Assembly: GCA_964530345.1 (NCBI GenBank)
Contig: CAZGYJ010000075.1
Location: 1-14,318 of the forward strand
DNA length: 14,318 bases
Direction: 5' to 3'
Source: JALSJK01 sp964530345
GTDB lineage: Bacteria > Pseudomonadota > Gammaproteobacteria > Methylococcales > Methylomonadaceae
The position numbers were made by a program, and so were the translations under genes. The stretch's first letter is position 1, and each line of letters begins with the position of its first letter. Positions 7,730-14,318 of the stretch are shown here, one piece after another. The notes beneath the pieces were generated by a model, which searched no databases, was not told where the DNA came from, and was given only the letters and a program-made list of their open reading frames with translations.

Positions 7730-8392
7730 ATGAATACTCATTATAATATCGATTTATCCCTGATTCCGACCACGTTTGATTTGTATCACGCAATTTTGGC
7801 AGGTATTGTTTTTGTGCTTGCGTTGTTGCTGATTATTTTACTGCTGGCAATGTTGGCAGGAGCCTCACGAAGAGCCAAGCAGCAGGCATTAATTGCAGCT
7901 ACACCCGTAGCGGAGCCTGAACCCAAAATTATCGAAAAAATTGTTGAAGTTGAGAAGATCGTCGAAGTTGAAGTTCCTGCACCTGCGCCAGAACCAGTGG
8001 TGTTGAAGGAATCAACAACGGATTCAGCATTACAACTTTTGGGACTGTTACAAAAAGAAGCGCGTTTCATTGATTTTATTAAAGAAGACGTTTCGAATTA
8101 TAGCGATAGTGAAGTGGGCGCCGCAGCGCGTGTTGTTCATGCAGGTTGTCGTAAAGTGATTAATGAACATTTTGATTTAAAACCTATCCGTACTGAACAG
8201 GAAGGTAATAAAATTACTTTGAATAAAGGGTTTGATGCTTCAGCAGTACGTTTGACAGGTAATATCGTTGGTGAGCCGCCTTTTACTGGCGCACTGATAC
8301 ATAAGGGCTGGCAAGCTACCGAAGTGAAATTGCCAAAATTGACTGAACATCATAATCCAAGTGTTGTTGCACCTGCCGAGGTTGAATTATGA
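7730..8392 (+). CDS. DUF2760 protein with one N-terminal membrane helix
   Basis: The product has 220 residues. A hydrophobic helix spans about 21-43 and is followed by a basic patch (RRAK at 47-50). By the positive-inside rule this puts the C-terminal domain in the cytoplasm. A linker at 62-90 holds two six-residue repeats of EKIVEV (69-80) and then a run of alternating proline, alanine and glutamate. From about residue 98 onward the protein matches the DUF2760 family as I remember it (LLGLLQKEARFIDFIKED, then GAALIHKGW-like features near the end). The function of DUF2760 is not established. Its ribosome binding site is ACAGGA (7718-7723), and the stop overlaps the start of the next gene as ATGA, so translation is probably coupled to the Hsp70. 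I infer that it may anchor or regulate the two Hsp70s at the membrane. Confidence 0.85.
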   Translation: MNTHYNIDLSLIPTTFDLYHAILAGIVFVLALLLIILLLAMLAGASRRAKQQALIAATPVAEPEPKIIEKIVEVEKIVEVEVPAPAPEPVVLKESTTDSALQLLGLLQKEARFIDFIKEDVSNYSDSEVGAAARVVHAGCRKVINEHFDLKPIRTEQEGNKITLNKGFDASAVRLTGNIVGEPPFTGALIHKGWQATEVKLPKLTEHHNPSVVAPAEVEL

Positions 8393-10305
8393 GTGAAGCT
8401 GATTCAGTTACCCAAGATAACGGGTCTGATAACGCAGAACCGGCTTTTTCGGTCGGTATCGATTTGGGAACAACCCATTGTGTGCTGTCCTGGGTTGATA
8501 TGAATCAATCTGAAGAAACCGAAATTTTTCAGGAAGTTCTACCAATACCACAATTGACTGCGCCGGGTACGGTTGAAGAAAAATCGCAGTTACCGTCATT
8601 TTTGTATCAGCCGCATGAGGCGGAAATTTCTGAAGGAGAAATTGCTTTACCCTGGAATCCGCATCCCGAACATCTTGTCGGGGAAATTGCCAGAAATCTG
8701 GGTAGTAAAACACCAATCAGATTAGTATCCAGCGCCAAAAGCTGGTTATGCCACGCCGGAGTAGACTGTAAAGCCCCGATATTGCCGGCTGAAGCGCCTG
8801 ATGAAGTGGAACGAATTTCACCCTTTCAGGCAACTTGTGCTTATCTGGAACACTTGTTAAATGCCTGGAACAATCAATATTCTGATGCTCCGTTAAATCA
8901 ACAGGATGTAACAATTACAGTACCGGCCTCATTTGATCCAGCTGCGCGAGAACTGACTGTTGATGCGGCTAAAAGTTTAGGTTTACAGCAGGCTATTTTG
9001 TTGGAAGAGCCACAATCTGCATTGTATAGCTGGATTGAAAGAACTCAGGGTGAATGGCGCGATCAGGTTAAAGTGGGCGATGTCATTCTGGTTATCGATA
9101 TTGGTGGTGGCACGACGGATTTATCCTTGATTGCAGTCACTGAACAGGGTGGCAATCTGGAATTGACGCGAATTGCTGTTGGCGATCATATTTTGCTGGG
9201 TGGCGATAATATGGATCTGGCATTGGCTTACGCCGTTAAAGCAAAATTGGAACAGGATGGTAAACGCCTGGAACCCTGGCAAATTCAGGCGTTGATGCAT
9301 GGTTGCCGTGATGCCAAAGAAAAAATCCTCAGTGACCCGGAAGCGGATAATATCCCGTTAGTGGTTCCTAACCGCGGGTCATCGTTAATCGGCGGAACAC
9401 TTCGTACTGAATTAACCCGTGAGGAAGTCAACCGGGTACTGGTTGAAGGCTTTTTTCCGAAAATTCCTGTGTCTGAACATCCTGTTAGTAATGCCAGAAC
9501 CGGTTTAAGAACTGTTGGTTTGCCTTATGCGCAAGATGCTGGAATTACTCGTCATTTGGCGGCATTTTTGAGTAAACAGGTTGCTGCGACTGAAGAAATG
9601 TCAGACATTTCACTACCTGAAAATGCCAGTTTTTTACATCCTTCGGCCGTGCTATTTAACGGCGGTGTATTGAAATCTGAGTTATTGGGCCAGCGATTGA
9701 TGGAGGTGCTCAATTCATGGTTGACAGGGGAAGATGCAGCTGAGGCAAGATTATTGGAAGGCGCTGATCTGGATCTGGCTGTCGCGCGTGGTGCGGCCTA
9801 TTATGGATTCGTCAGAAAAGGTCAGGGGGTTCGTATTAAAGGCGGAACCGCCGCTGCTTATTATGTGGGTATTGAAAGTACAATGCCTGCTGTACCTGGA
9901 ATGATGCCTGAATTGCAGGCGCTGTGTATTGCTCCTTTTGGTATGGAAGAAGGAACAGAGCAAGAATTGGCGGGCGATGAATTCGGTTTGGTCATTGGCG
10001 AGCCGGTCAGATTCCGTTTTTTTAGTTCCACCGTTCGTCGTGATGATCAGGTCGGAGCAAGACTTGAACATTGGCCAGAGGGCGAGCTTGAAGAACTGGA
10101 TGAAATTGAAATTACCCTGCCTGTTGAAAATCATACGCCTGGAGAAGTGATTCCCGTGCATTTGTGCGCTGCAGTCACTGAAGTGGGAACGCTAGAGTTA
10201 CAAGCTGTGTCGACTCAGGATGGTAACCGCTGGAAAATTGAATTTGATGTTCGAGCAGGCGAAGCCGATTCTGAATCTTCAGAAACAGAAGTCCATCAGC
10301 AATAA
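8389..10305 (+). CDS. Divergent Hsp70-family ATPase (first paralogue)
   Basis: The product has 638 residues with an Hsp70/actin-fold ATPase domain. Phosphate loop 1 is GIDLGTTH with D25, phosphate loop 2 is DIGGGTTD at 237-244, an EEPQSAL segment corresponds to the NEPTAAA connect motif of DnaK, and the adenosine motif lies around VLFNGGV. The lysine in SSAKSWL occupies the position of the catalytic Lys70 of DnaK. All catalytic positions I can place are kept, so it should hydrolyse ATP. The C-terminal region (about 480-625) is a short beta-type domain, with no long helical lid and no EEVD- or DnaK-like tail. This is not the housekeeping DnaK. It belongs with the HscC/YegD-like outliers. The start overlaps the DUF2760 stop by 4 nt, and the next Hsp70 begins 16 nt after its stop. 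No J-protein or GrpE is encoded nearby. Confidence 0.92.
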   Translation: MSEADSVTQDNGSDNAEPAFSVGIDLGTTHCVLSWVDMNQSEETEIFQEVLPIPQLTAPGTVEEKSQLPSFLYQPHEAEISEGEIALPWNPHPEHLVGEIARNLGSKTPIRLVSSAKSWLCHAGVDCKAPILPAEAPDEVERISPFQATCAYLEHLLNAWNNQYSDAPLNQQDVTITVPASFDPAARELTVDAAKSLGLQQAILLEEPQSALYSWIERTQGEWRDQVKVGDVILVIDIGGGTTDLSLIAVTEQGGNLELTRIAVGDHILLGGDNMDLALAYAVKAKLEQDGKRLEPWQIQALMHGCRDAKEKILSDPEADNIPLVVPNRGSSLIGGTLRTELTREEVNRVLVEGFFPKIPVSEHPVSNARTGLRTVGLPYAQDAGITRHLAAFLSKQVAATEEMSDISLPENASFLHPSAVLFNGGVLKSELLGQRLMEVLNSWLTGEDAAEARLLEGADLDLAVARGAAYYGFVRKGQGVRIKGGTAAAYYVGIESTMPAVPGMMPELQALCIAPFGMEEGTEQELAGDEFGLVIGEPVRFRFFSSTVRRDDQVGARLEHWPEGELEELDEIEITLPVENHTPGEVIPVHLCAAVTEVGTLELQAVSTQDGNRWKIEFDVRAGEADSESSETEVHQQ

Positions 10306-10321
10306 ATTCCAGTAATAAAAC

Positions 10322-13075
10322 GTGCAAAACCAAAAGCCACAATACCTGGTCGGTATTGATTTGGGAACAACTCATACCGTTGTTGCCTATGCTAGCGCCG
10401 ACCCGTCAGATCAACAAATCAAGCTTTTTCAAATTGATCAACTGGTCGCGCCGGGGGAAGTGGCGGCCAGGGATTTGTTGCCTTCGGTTCGCTATCATCC
10501 TGCTGAAGGAGAAATGGCTGATTCTGATATTGCCTATTCACCATCTGGCGATGCAGCAGTGATTGGAGAAGCGGCCAGAATATTAGGAGCAAAAACGCAG
10601 GGACGCATGGTGACCAGCGCCAAAAGTTGGTTATCGCACCCTTCTATTGATCAAACTGCTCCGATTTTACCTTGGGGCAGCGCTGATGACGTAGCCAAGA
10701 TTTCGCCGCTTGATGCCAGTGCCAGCTATTTGGCCCATGTTCGTGCTGTCTGGAATCAAAAATTTTCCAATGCTTTGCTGGAGAATCAGAATGTTGTCAT
10801 TACCGTTCCTGCTTCTTTCGATGAGGCGGCACGAGCATTGACTCTGGATGCAGCGCGAATTGCAGGCATTGCAAATTTGCGTTTATTAGAAGAACCCCAG
10901 GCTGTGTGTTATGACTGGCTGAGTCGCCATCAACATAATCTTCAACAGGCGCTTCAGGATGTTCATTTGTTGTTGGTTTGTGATGTCGGGGGCGGCACCA
11001 CTGATTTGACCTTAATCAAAGTTGAGGCAGGAGATCCAGAACCGAAATTGACGCGAATTGGGGTGGGTGATCACTTAATGCTAGGGGGTGATAATATTGA
11101 TTTGACCTTAGCGCATCGCGTTGAAAAAAATCTTAACTCTGAAAGTAAACGATTAACGGTAGGACAATTGTCGCAACTTATTGACCAATGCCGGGTTTGC
11201 AAGGAACAGTTGCTTGGTAATAATGCTCCGGATAAATTTGCGGTTACGCTTTTGGGAGGAGGTTCAAAACTGATTGGCGGCACCCGCTCAGTTGAATTAA
11301 CAAGACAAGAAGTTAATGAAATTGCGTTGGACGGGTTTTTTCCTTTATCAAAACTTGATCAATTCCCAGATAAGAAACGTAGCGGTGTGGTGGAATTTGG
11401 CTTGCCTTATGCAGCTGATCCAGCAGTCAGTAAACATATTGCCGCTTTTTTGGATATGTACAAACAGGCTGCTAAAGAGGCAACTGGCGAAGAGCATGGT
11501 GTTCCTGATGCGGTTTTATTTAATGGTGGGGTATTTCGCAGCCAAGCGATTAGTCAACGAGTCATGGATCTGTTGACCACTTGGAGCGAAAAGCCAGTTA
11601 AACATCTGGACAATACTCATCCGGAATTGGCTGTGGCATTCGGTGCAGTCAGTTACGCTATTGCCCGGCAGGGAAAACAAATCAGAATTGGCGGTGGGGC
11701 ATCACGCAGTTATTTTTTGCTGATTGATTCTGATCAAAAACAATCACGGCAAGCCATTTGTATTTTGCCGCAGGGAACGGAGGAAGGTGATGAGGTTATT
11801 CTTGAAAATCAGAAATTTGCGCTTAGATTGGGTCAGCCAGTACGTTTTCACCTGGCTTCATTAACAGGCGATAACGAGTTTAAAGCAGGAGAACTTGTTG
11901 ATGAAATTGATGATCGGTTTCATGATTTACCTCCTTTAGCCGTCACCCTTGATCGGAGTGATAACGCAAGTTCCAATGAAGTTGTTGTTAAATTGGCGAT
12001 CACATTAACAGAAGTGGGCACTCTGAAAATTCAGTGTGTTGCTGTGGATAATCCTGGGAGGCGCTGGGATGTTGAATTTGAGATACGGCGTAAAAGCAAG
12101 TCGATTCAACGAAAAGGACTGCCTGATAATTTTAACCAGGCTGCTGAGAAAATTCTGGAAATTTTTGGTGGCAAATCAAGGTCTGTTAATCCGAAAGCCG
12201 TAAAAAGCTTGCGCAACGATCTGGAAAAGATTCTTGGGTCTCGCAGCGAGTGGCACACACTTTTGTTGCGCGAATTATTTTCATTATTACTTGAAACCAT
12301 GAAAAATCGGCGTCGCTCTGTTAGTCATGAACGGGTATGGCTGAATTTATCCGGCTTTTGTCTTAGACCCGGGTTCGGTTATCAACTGGATGACTGGCGC
12401 GTTGAACAATTATGGAAAATATATCCAAATGGCATTCAGTTTGTAACGGAAACACAAAACTGGACTGAATGGTGGACTTTATGGCGACGAATTGCTGGTG
12501 GACTGGATACCATAGCCCAGGAAAAAATTTTTTCTGATCTGGCAAAATATATCAATCCAGCTTCGGCAAGACAGGGAAATATTGCCAAACAGAGTAAATT
12601 ACGTAGTTATGATGAGATGGTTCGATTATCAGGTGCGTTGGAGCGACTTTCTGTTGATAATAAAATCCAACTGGGTGAATGGTTATTAAAACGCCTGAAA
12701 AAACCCAGTGAATCAGTCCAAAGTTGGTGGGCATTAGGCCGTATTGGTTCCAGGATTTTATTTCATGGTAGCGACCATTTTGTGATTCCGCCTGGTCAGC
12801 TTGAATCATGGCTGCAACAATGTTTGACTGTTGATTGGAAAAAAATACCCCAGGCTGGTTTTGCCGCAACTTTGATGACACGCATGACTGGAGATCGCAG
12901 CAGGGATGTGAATACTGAACTTCGTGAAAAAGTTGTGGAAAAACTGAAATCCAGCAAGTCTCCTGCTTCCTGGATAAATATGATTACAAAAATAACTGAA
13001 CTGGACGAGCAGCAAGAAAAGCAGATTTTCGGTGAATCTTTACCGCCTGGTTTGAAATTATTGGATCGTGTGTGA
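10322..13075 (+). CDS. Hsp70-family ATPase fused to a DUF3731 C-terminal region (second paralogue)
   Basis: The product has 917 residues. Residues 1-590 are collinear with the preceding Hsp70: GIDLGTTH with D13, AKSWL, EEPQAVCYDWL, DVGGGTTD at 221-228, LFNGGV, and a shared beta-domain motif (TEVGTL). From about 600 to 917 comes a mainly helical region rich in tryptophan and arginine that I recognise as DUF3731. The start is GTG at 10322. An in-frame TAA at 10316-10318 and the lack of any other start before the first phosphate loop fix this choice, although no good ribosome binding site is seen. Translation probably depends on coupling to the gene 16 nt upstream. The pair looks like a tandem duplication in which one copy carries the extra domain. 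DUF3731 has no established function. I infer that it recognises a client or partner in place of the missing helical lid. Confidence 0.92.
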   Translation: MQNQKPQYLVGIDLGTTHTVVAYASADPSDQQIKLFQIDQLVAPGEVAARDLLPSVRYHPAEGEMADSDIAYSPSGDAAVIGEAARILGAKTQGRMVTSAKSWLSHPSIDQTAPILPWGSADDVAKISPLDASASYLAHVRAVWNQKFSNALLENQNVVITVPASFDEAARALTLDAARIAGIANLRLLEEPQAVCYDWLSRHQHNLQQALQDVHLLLVCDVGGGTTDLTLIKVEAGDPEPKLTRIGVGDHLMLGGDNIDLTLAHRVEKNLNSESKRLTVGQLSQLIDQCRVCKEQLLGNNAPDKFAVTLLGGGSKLIGGTRSVELTRQEVNEIALDGFFPLSKLDQFPDKKRSGVVEFGLPYAADPAVSKHIAAFLDMYKQAAKEATGEEHGVPDAVLFNGGVFRSQAISQRVMDLLTTWSEKPVKHLDNTHPELAVAFGAVSYAIARQGKQIRIGGGASRSYFLLIDSDQKQSRQAICILPQGTEEGDEVILENQKFALRLGQPVRFHLASLTGDNEFKAGELVDEIDDRFHDLPPLAVTLDRSDNASSNEVVVKLAITLTEVGTLKIQCVAVDNPGRRWDVEFEIRRKSKSIQRKGLPDNFNQAAEKILEIFGGKSRSVNPKAVKSLRNDLEKILGSRSEWHTLLLRELFSLLLETMKNRRRSVSHERVWLNLSGFCLRPGFGYQLDDWRVEQLWKIYPNGIQFVTETQNWTEWWTLWRRIAGGLDTIAQEKIFSDLAKYINPASARQGNIAKQSKLRSYDEMVRLSGALERLSVDNKIQLGEWLLKRLKKPSESVQSWWALGRIGSRILFHGSDHFVIPPGQLESWLQQCLTVDWKKIPQAGFAATLMTRMTGDRSRDVNTELREKVVEKLKSSKSPASWINMITKITELDEQQEKQIFGESLPPGLKLLDRV

Positions 13076-13140
13076 ATCCATCCAACAAAACCGATACTGT
13101 GCGCAATAACAAGCAAGTATCAATTTTTATGTCTATTTTC

Positions 13141-13147
13141 GAGGAAA
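13141..13147 (+). promoter_or_regulatory. Ribosome binding site that decides the PepSY-like gene start
   Basis: GAGGAAA is placed 5-8 nt before ATG at 13153. The longest open frame could begin at a GTG at 13072 that overlaps the previous stop, but that start has no such site and would bury the signal peptide behind 27 unlikely residues. Confidence 0.7.
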
Positions 13148-13152
13148 ATATA

Positions 13153-13656
13153 ATGATGCAAAAAAATATGATTGGAATAATGTGGCTAATTTTGACTTCA
13201 ACATCTTTATCAGTCAATGCAGAAGTTATCAGCATGCAAGATTTACCGCAAAAAGCCTTGGTCTATATGCACAAAACACATCCTAAAGCAAAGGCTGTTT
13301 CTGTTCAACAGAAAACCCATTTCGGACAACCTTTTTATCAAGTGACCTTTAAGGAAAGTAAAGTCGATCAAAATAATACGCCTTACGAAGAAGAAATGGG
13401 GGAATTATTCAAGCCAAATGGTCAGTTATTTACTAATATTATTATTGTGGAAAAACATTCTTTTAATATCATTTCTGATCAAGCAGTTAAAAGTTTGCAA
13501 TCCACGTATCCAAACTACAAACTTTTGGCCGTAAAAATGATCAATAACCCTAATCGATATGGAGAGGAATACGATATTGATCTTATGGTTTCAGGTAATA
13601 TTTTGGCAGTGACAGTGAATAATAATGGTGAAATACTCAGTGAAATCAGAAAATAA
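13153..13656 (+). CDS. Exported PepSY-like protein
   Basis: The product has 167 residues from ATG at 13153. A signal peptide (hydrophobic core about 7-17) ends in VNA at 21-23. The mature part seems to contain two copies of a PepSY-like alpha/beta unit. In each, a helix ending in HP or YP (YMHKTHPKAKAVSV; LQSTYPNYKLLAV) leads into beta hairpins that finish with an NG-type turn (FKPNGQLF; VNNNGEILSE). Such periplasmic BLIP-like/PepSY proteins are known as possible inhibitors or binding modules, but no target can be named here. The gene is 77 nt after the second Hsp70 and 39 nt before a membrane protein gene. It could be a distal operon member or have its own promoter in the gap; I see no clear one. 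Confidence 0.75.
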   Translation: MMQKNMIGIMWLILTSTSLSVNAEVISMQDLPQKALVYMHKTHPKAKAVSVQQKTHFGQPFYQVTFKESKVDQNNTPYEEEMGELFKPNGQLFTNIIIVEKHSFNIISDQAVKSLQSTYPNYKLLAVKMINNPNRYGEEYDIDLMVSGNILAVTVNNNGEILSEIRK

Positions 13657-13695
13657 TAGTTTTAAAGGTAAGCAGGACAATGAGAAAGTATAACA

Positions 13696-14076
13696 ATGGA
13701 TAAATTTAAAAAATTTATCATGATTTTTGGCCTGGAGTATTCTGTTCTATGGAGTGTGATCATCTATTATATCTGGGATACTGGGCCATTTATTTTTACC
13801 ATTTTGGATGCCATTGCCGGAGTTGTAATTATTCATATTGGTTACAAAGTTTATAAGGACAAACCCGTCACCAAGGGTTCAGATTACCTCTATACCGCAT
13901 TAGTATTAGCTAGTTTGGTTTACAATTCGGTTTGGACTTTGGTTATTATGCTTTTTCTGGAAATTGATGTGGCTGGTGTGGGGGTTCCTTTAGATTTAAT
14001 CTCTCTTTATGCTACTTGTACGATGACATACCAGGTCTGGCAAACTGCAAAGCAAGATTACTACAAAGTTTACTGA
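13696..14076 (+). CDS. Small four-helix membrane protein of unknown function
   Basis: The product has 126 residues with four predicted membrane helices (about 7-27, 31-50, 64-88 and 95-115) and short charged loops. Acidic residues fall inside or at the edge of several helices (E14, D38, D100). I recognise no family. A weak ribosome binding site (GAGAAAG, 13682-13688) precedes the ATG. A seven-codon reading frame (13680-13703) with AGGA just ahead of it overlaps this start and might affect translation, but its spacing is poor. The gene follows the PepSY-like gene on the same strand at 39 nt. Nothing further is visible between its stop and the palindromic element at 14207. Confidence 0.7.
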   Translation: MDKFKKFIMIFGLEYSVLWSVIIYYIWDTGPFIFTILDAIAGVVIIHIGYKVYKDKPVTKGSDYLYTALVLASLVYNSVWTLVIMLFLEIDVAGVGVPLDLISLYATCTMTYQVWQTAKQDYYKVY

Positions 14077-14206
14077 CTTGAAATTTTCAAAAAATGGTTT
14101 TCAAACAGAATTTGATTGTAGTGGTGAATTGGCTGAAAAATTTTGGAAGTTTATTTATTTTTAACAGCGAATACCCTTCATTTAGGAACGAGCACGGAAT
14201 AAGTTT

Positions 14207-14318
14207 GGCAACTGGTGCAGAATTTTTATTCGTATTCAAGGCGTAGAAATAGGCGCATAGCCGGCTATGTAACTATTTTTACAACGCAGAAGACGGATAA
14301 AAAGACAAGCCAGTTGTT
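14207..14318. repeat. Long palindromic intergenic element, cut by the window end
   Basis: The element is symmetrical about 14262/14263. Its centre, CATAGCCGGCTATG (14256-14269), is a perfect 14-bp palindrome. Moving outward, TAGAAATAG pairs with CTATTTTTA, TTTTTATTCG pairs with CGGATAAAAA with only a G-T pair, and AACTGG (14210-14215) pairs with CCAGTT (14310-14315). Pairing continues through G-T pairs to the last base, so the element may go on. It has no reading frame of note and resembles a MITE-like or REP-like repeat. It could form a hairpin of about 50 bp in RNA and might act as a transcription end or mRNA stabiliser after the gene ending at 14076. Confidence 0.8.

Noticed and set aside
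9751..10161. A long minus-strand open frame inside the first Hsp70 gene (136 codons)
   Set aside because: It lies wholly within a strong, conserved coding sequence on the other strand and shows no recognisable domain.
13072..13152. GTG start at 13072 for the PepSY-like gene
   Set aside because: It overlaps the previous stop, lacks a suitable ribosome binding site and would hide the signal peptide. ATG at 13153 has GAGGAAA at the right distance.
13680..13703. A seven-codon frame overlapping the start of the four-helix membrane protein gene
   Set aside because: Its AGGA lies only two bases from the ATG, which is too close. There is no sign of a leader-peptide mechanism such as a run of rare codons or alternative hairpins.

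Overview
The window looks like a chromosomal stretch of a gammaproteobacterium of moderate to low GC content. The protein families and the types of intergenic repeat would fit a methanotroph of the Methylococcales. That placement is an inference from general likeness and is not shown by any marker gene. No rRNA or tRNA gene, transposase or prophage gene is visible.

Layout. Bases 1-471 are the trailer end of a CRISPR array: six good 36-nt repeats plus a decayed seventh. No cas gene is in the window, and the array probably continues to the left. A pair of inverted REP-like units abuts the decayed repeat, and the first copy of a dispersed intergenic repeat follows. Bases 803/806-4963 encode a very large SNF2-family ATPase. 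Its C-terminal motor is complete, and about 900 residues precede it. Converging on it from the minus strand (4974-5774) is a spermidine-synthase-like Rossmann protein. A dyad and the second copy of the dispersed repeat lie between that gene and the divergent gene for a DinF-type MATE transporter (5931-7232).

The most interesting block is a compact plus-strand operon from 7337 to 13075. It encodes a small exported protein, a membrane-anchored DUF2760 protein, a divergent Hsp70, and a second paralogous Hsp70 with a long C-terminal DUF3731 extension. The spacings are 21 nt, a 4-nt ATGA overlap and 16 nt, so these genes are very probably co-expressed. No J-protein or nucleotide exchange factor is encoded alongside. 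DUF2760 has one N-terminal membrane helix and a positively charged cytoplasmic flank. It could therefore act as a membrane-tethered partner of the two Hsp70s, which is a testable but unproven idea. A PepSY-like exported protein and a four-helix membrane protein follow on the same strand with looser spacing.

The window ends inside a long palindromic intergenic element with a perfect 14-bp centre (14256-14269). Its mirror-image symmetry shows that it reaches at least the last base.
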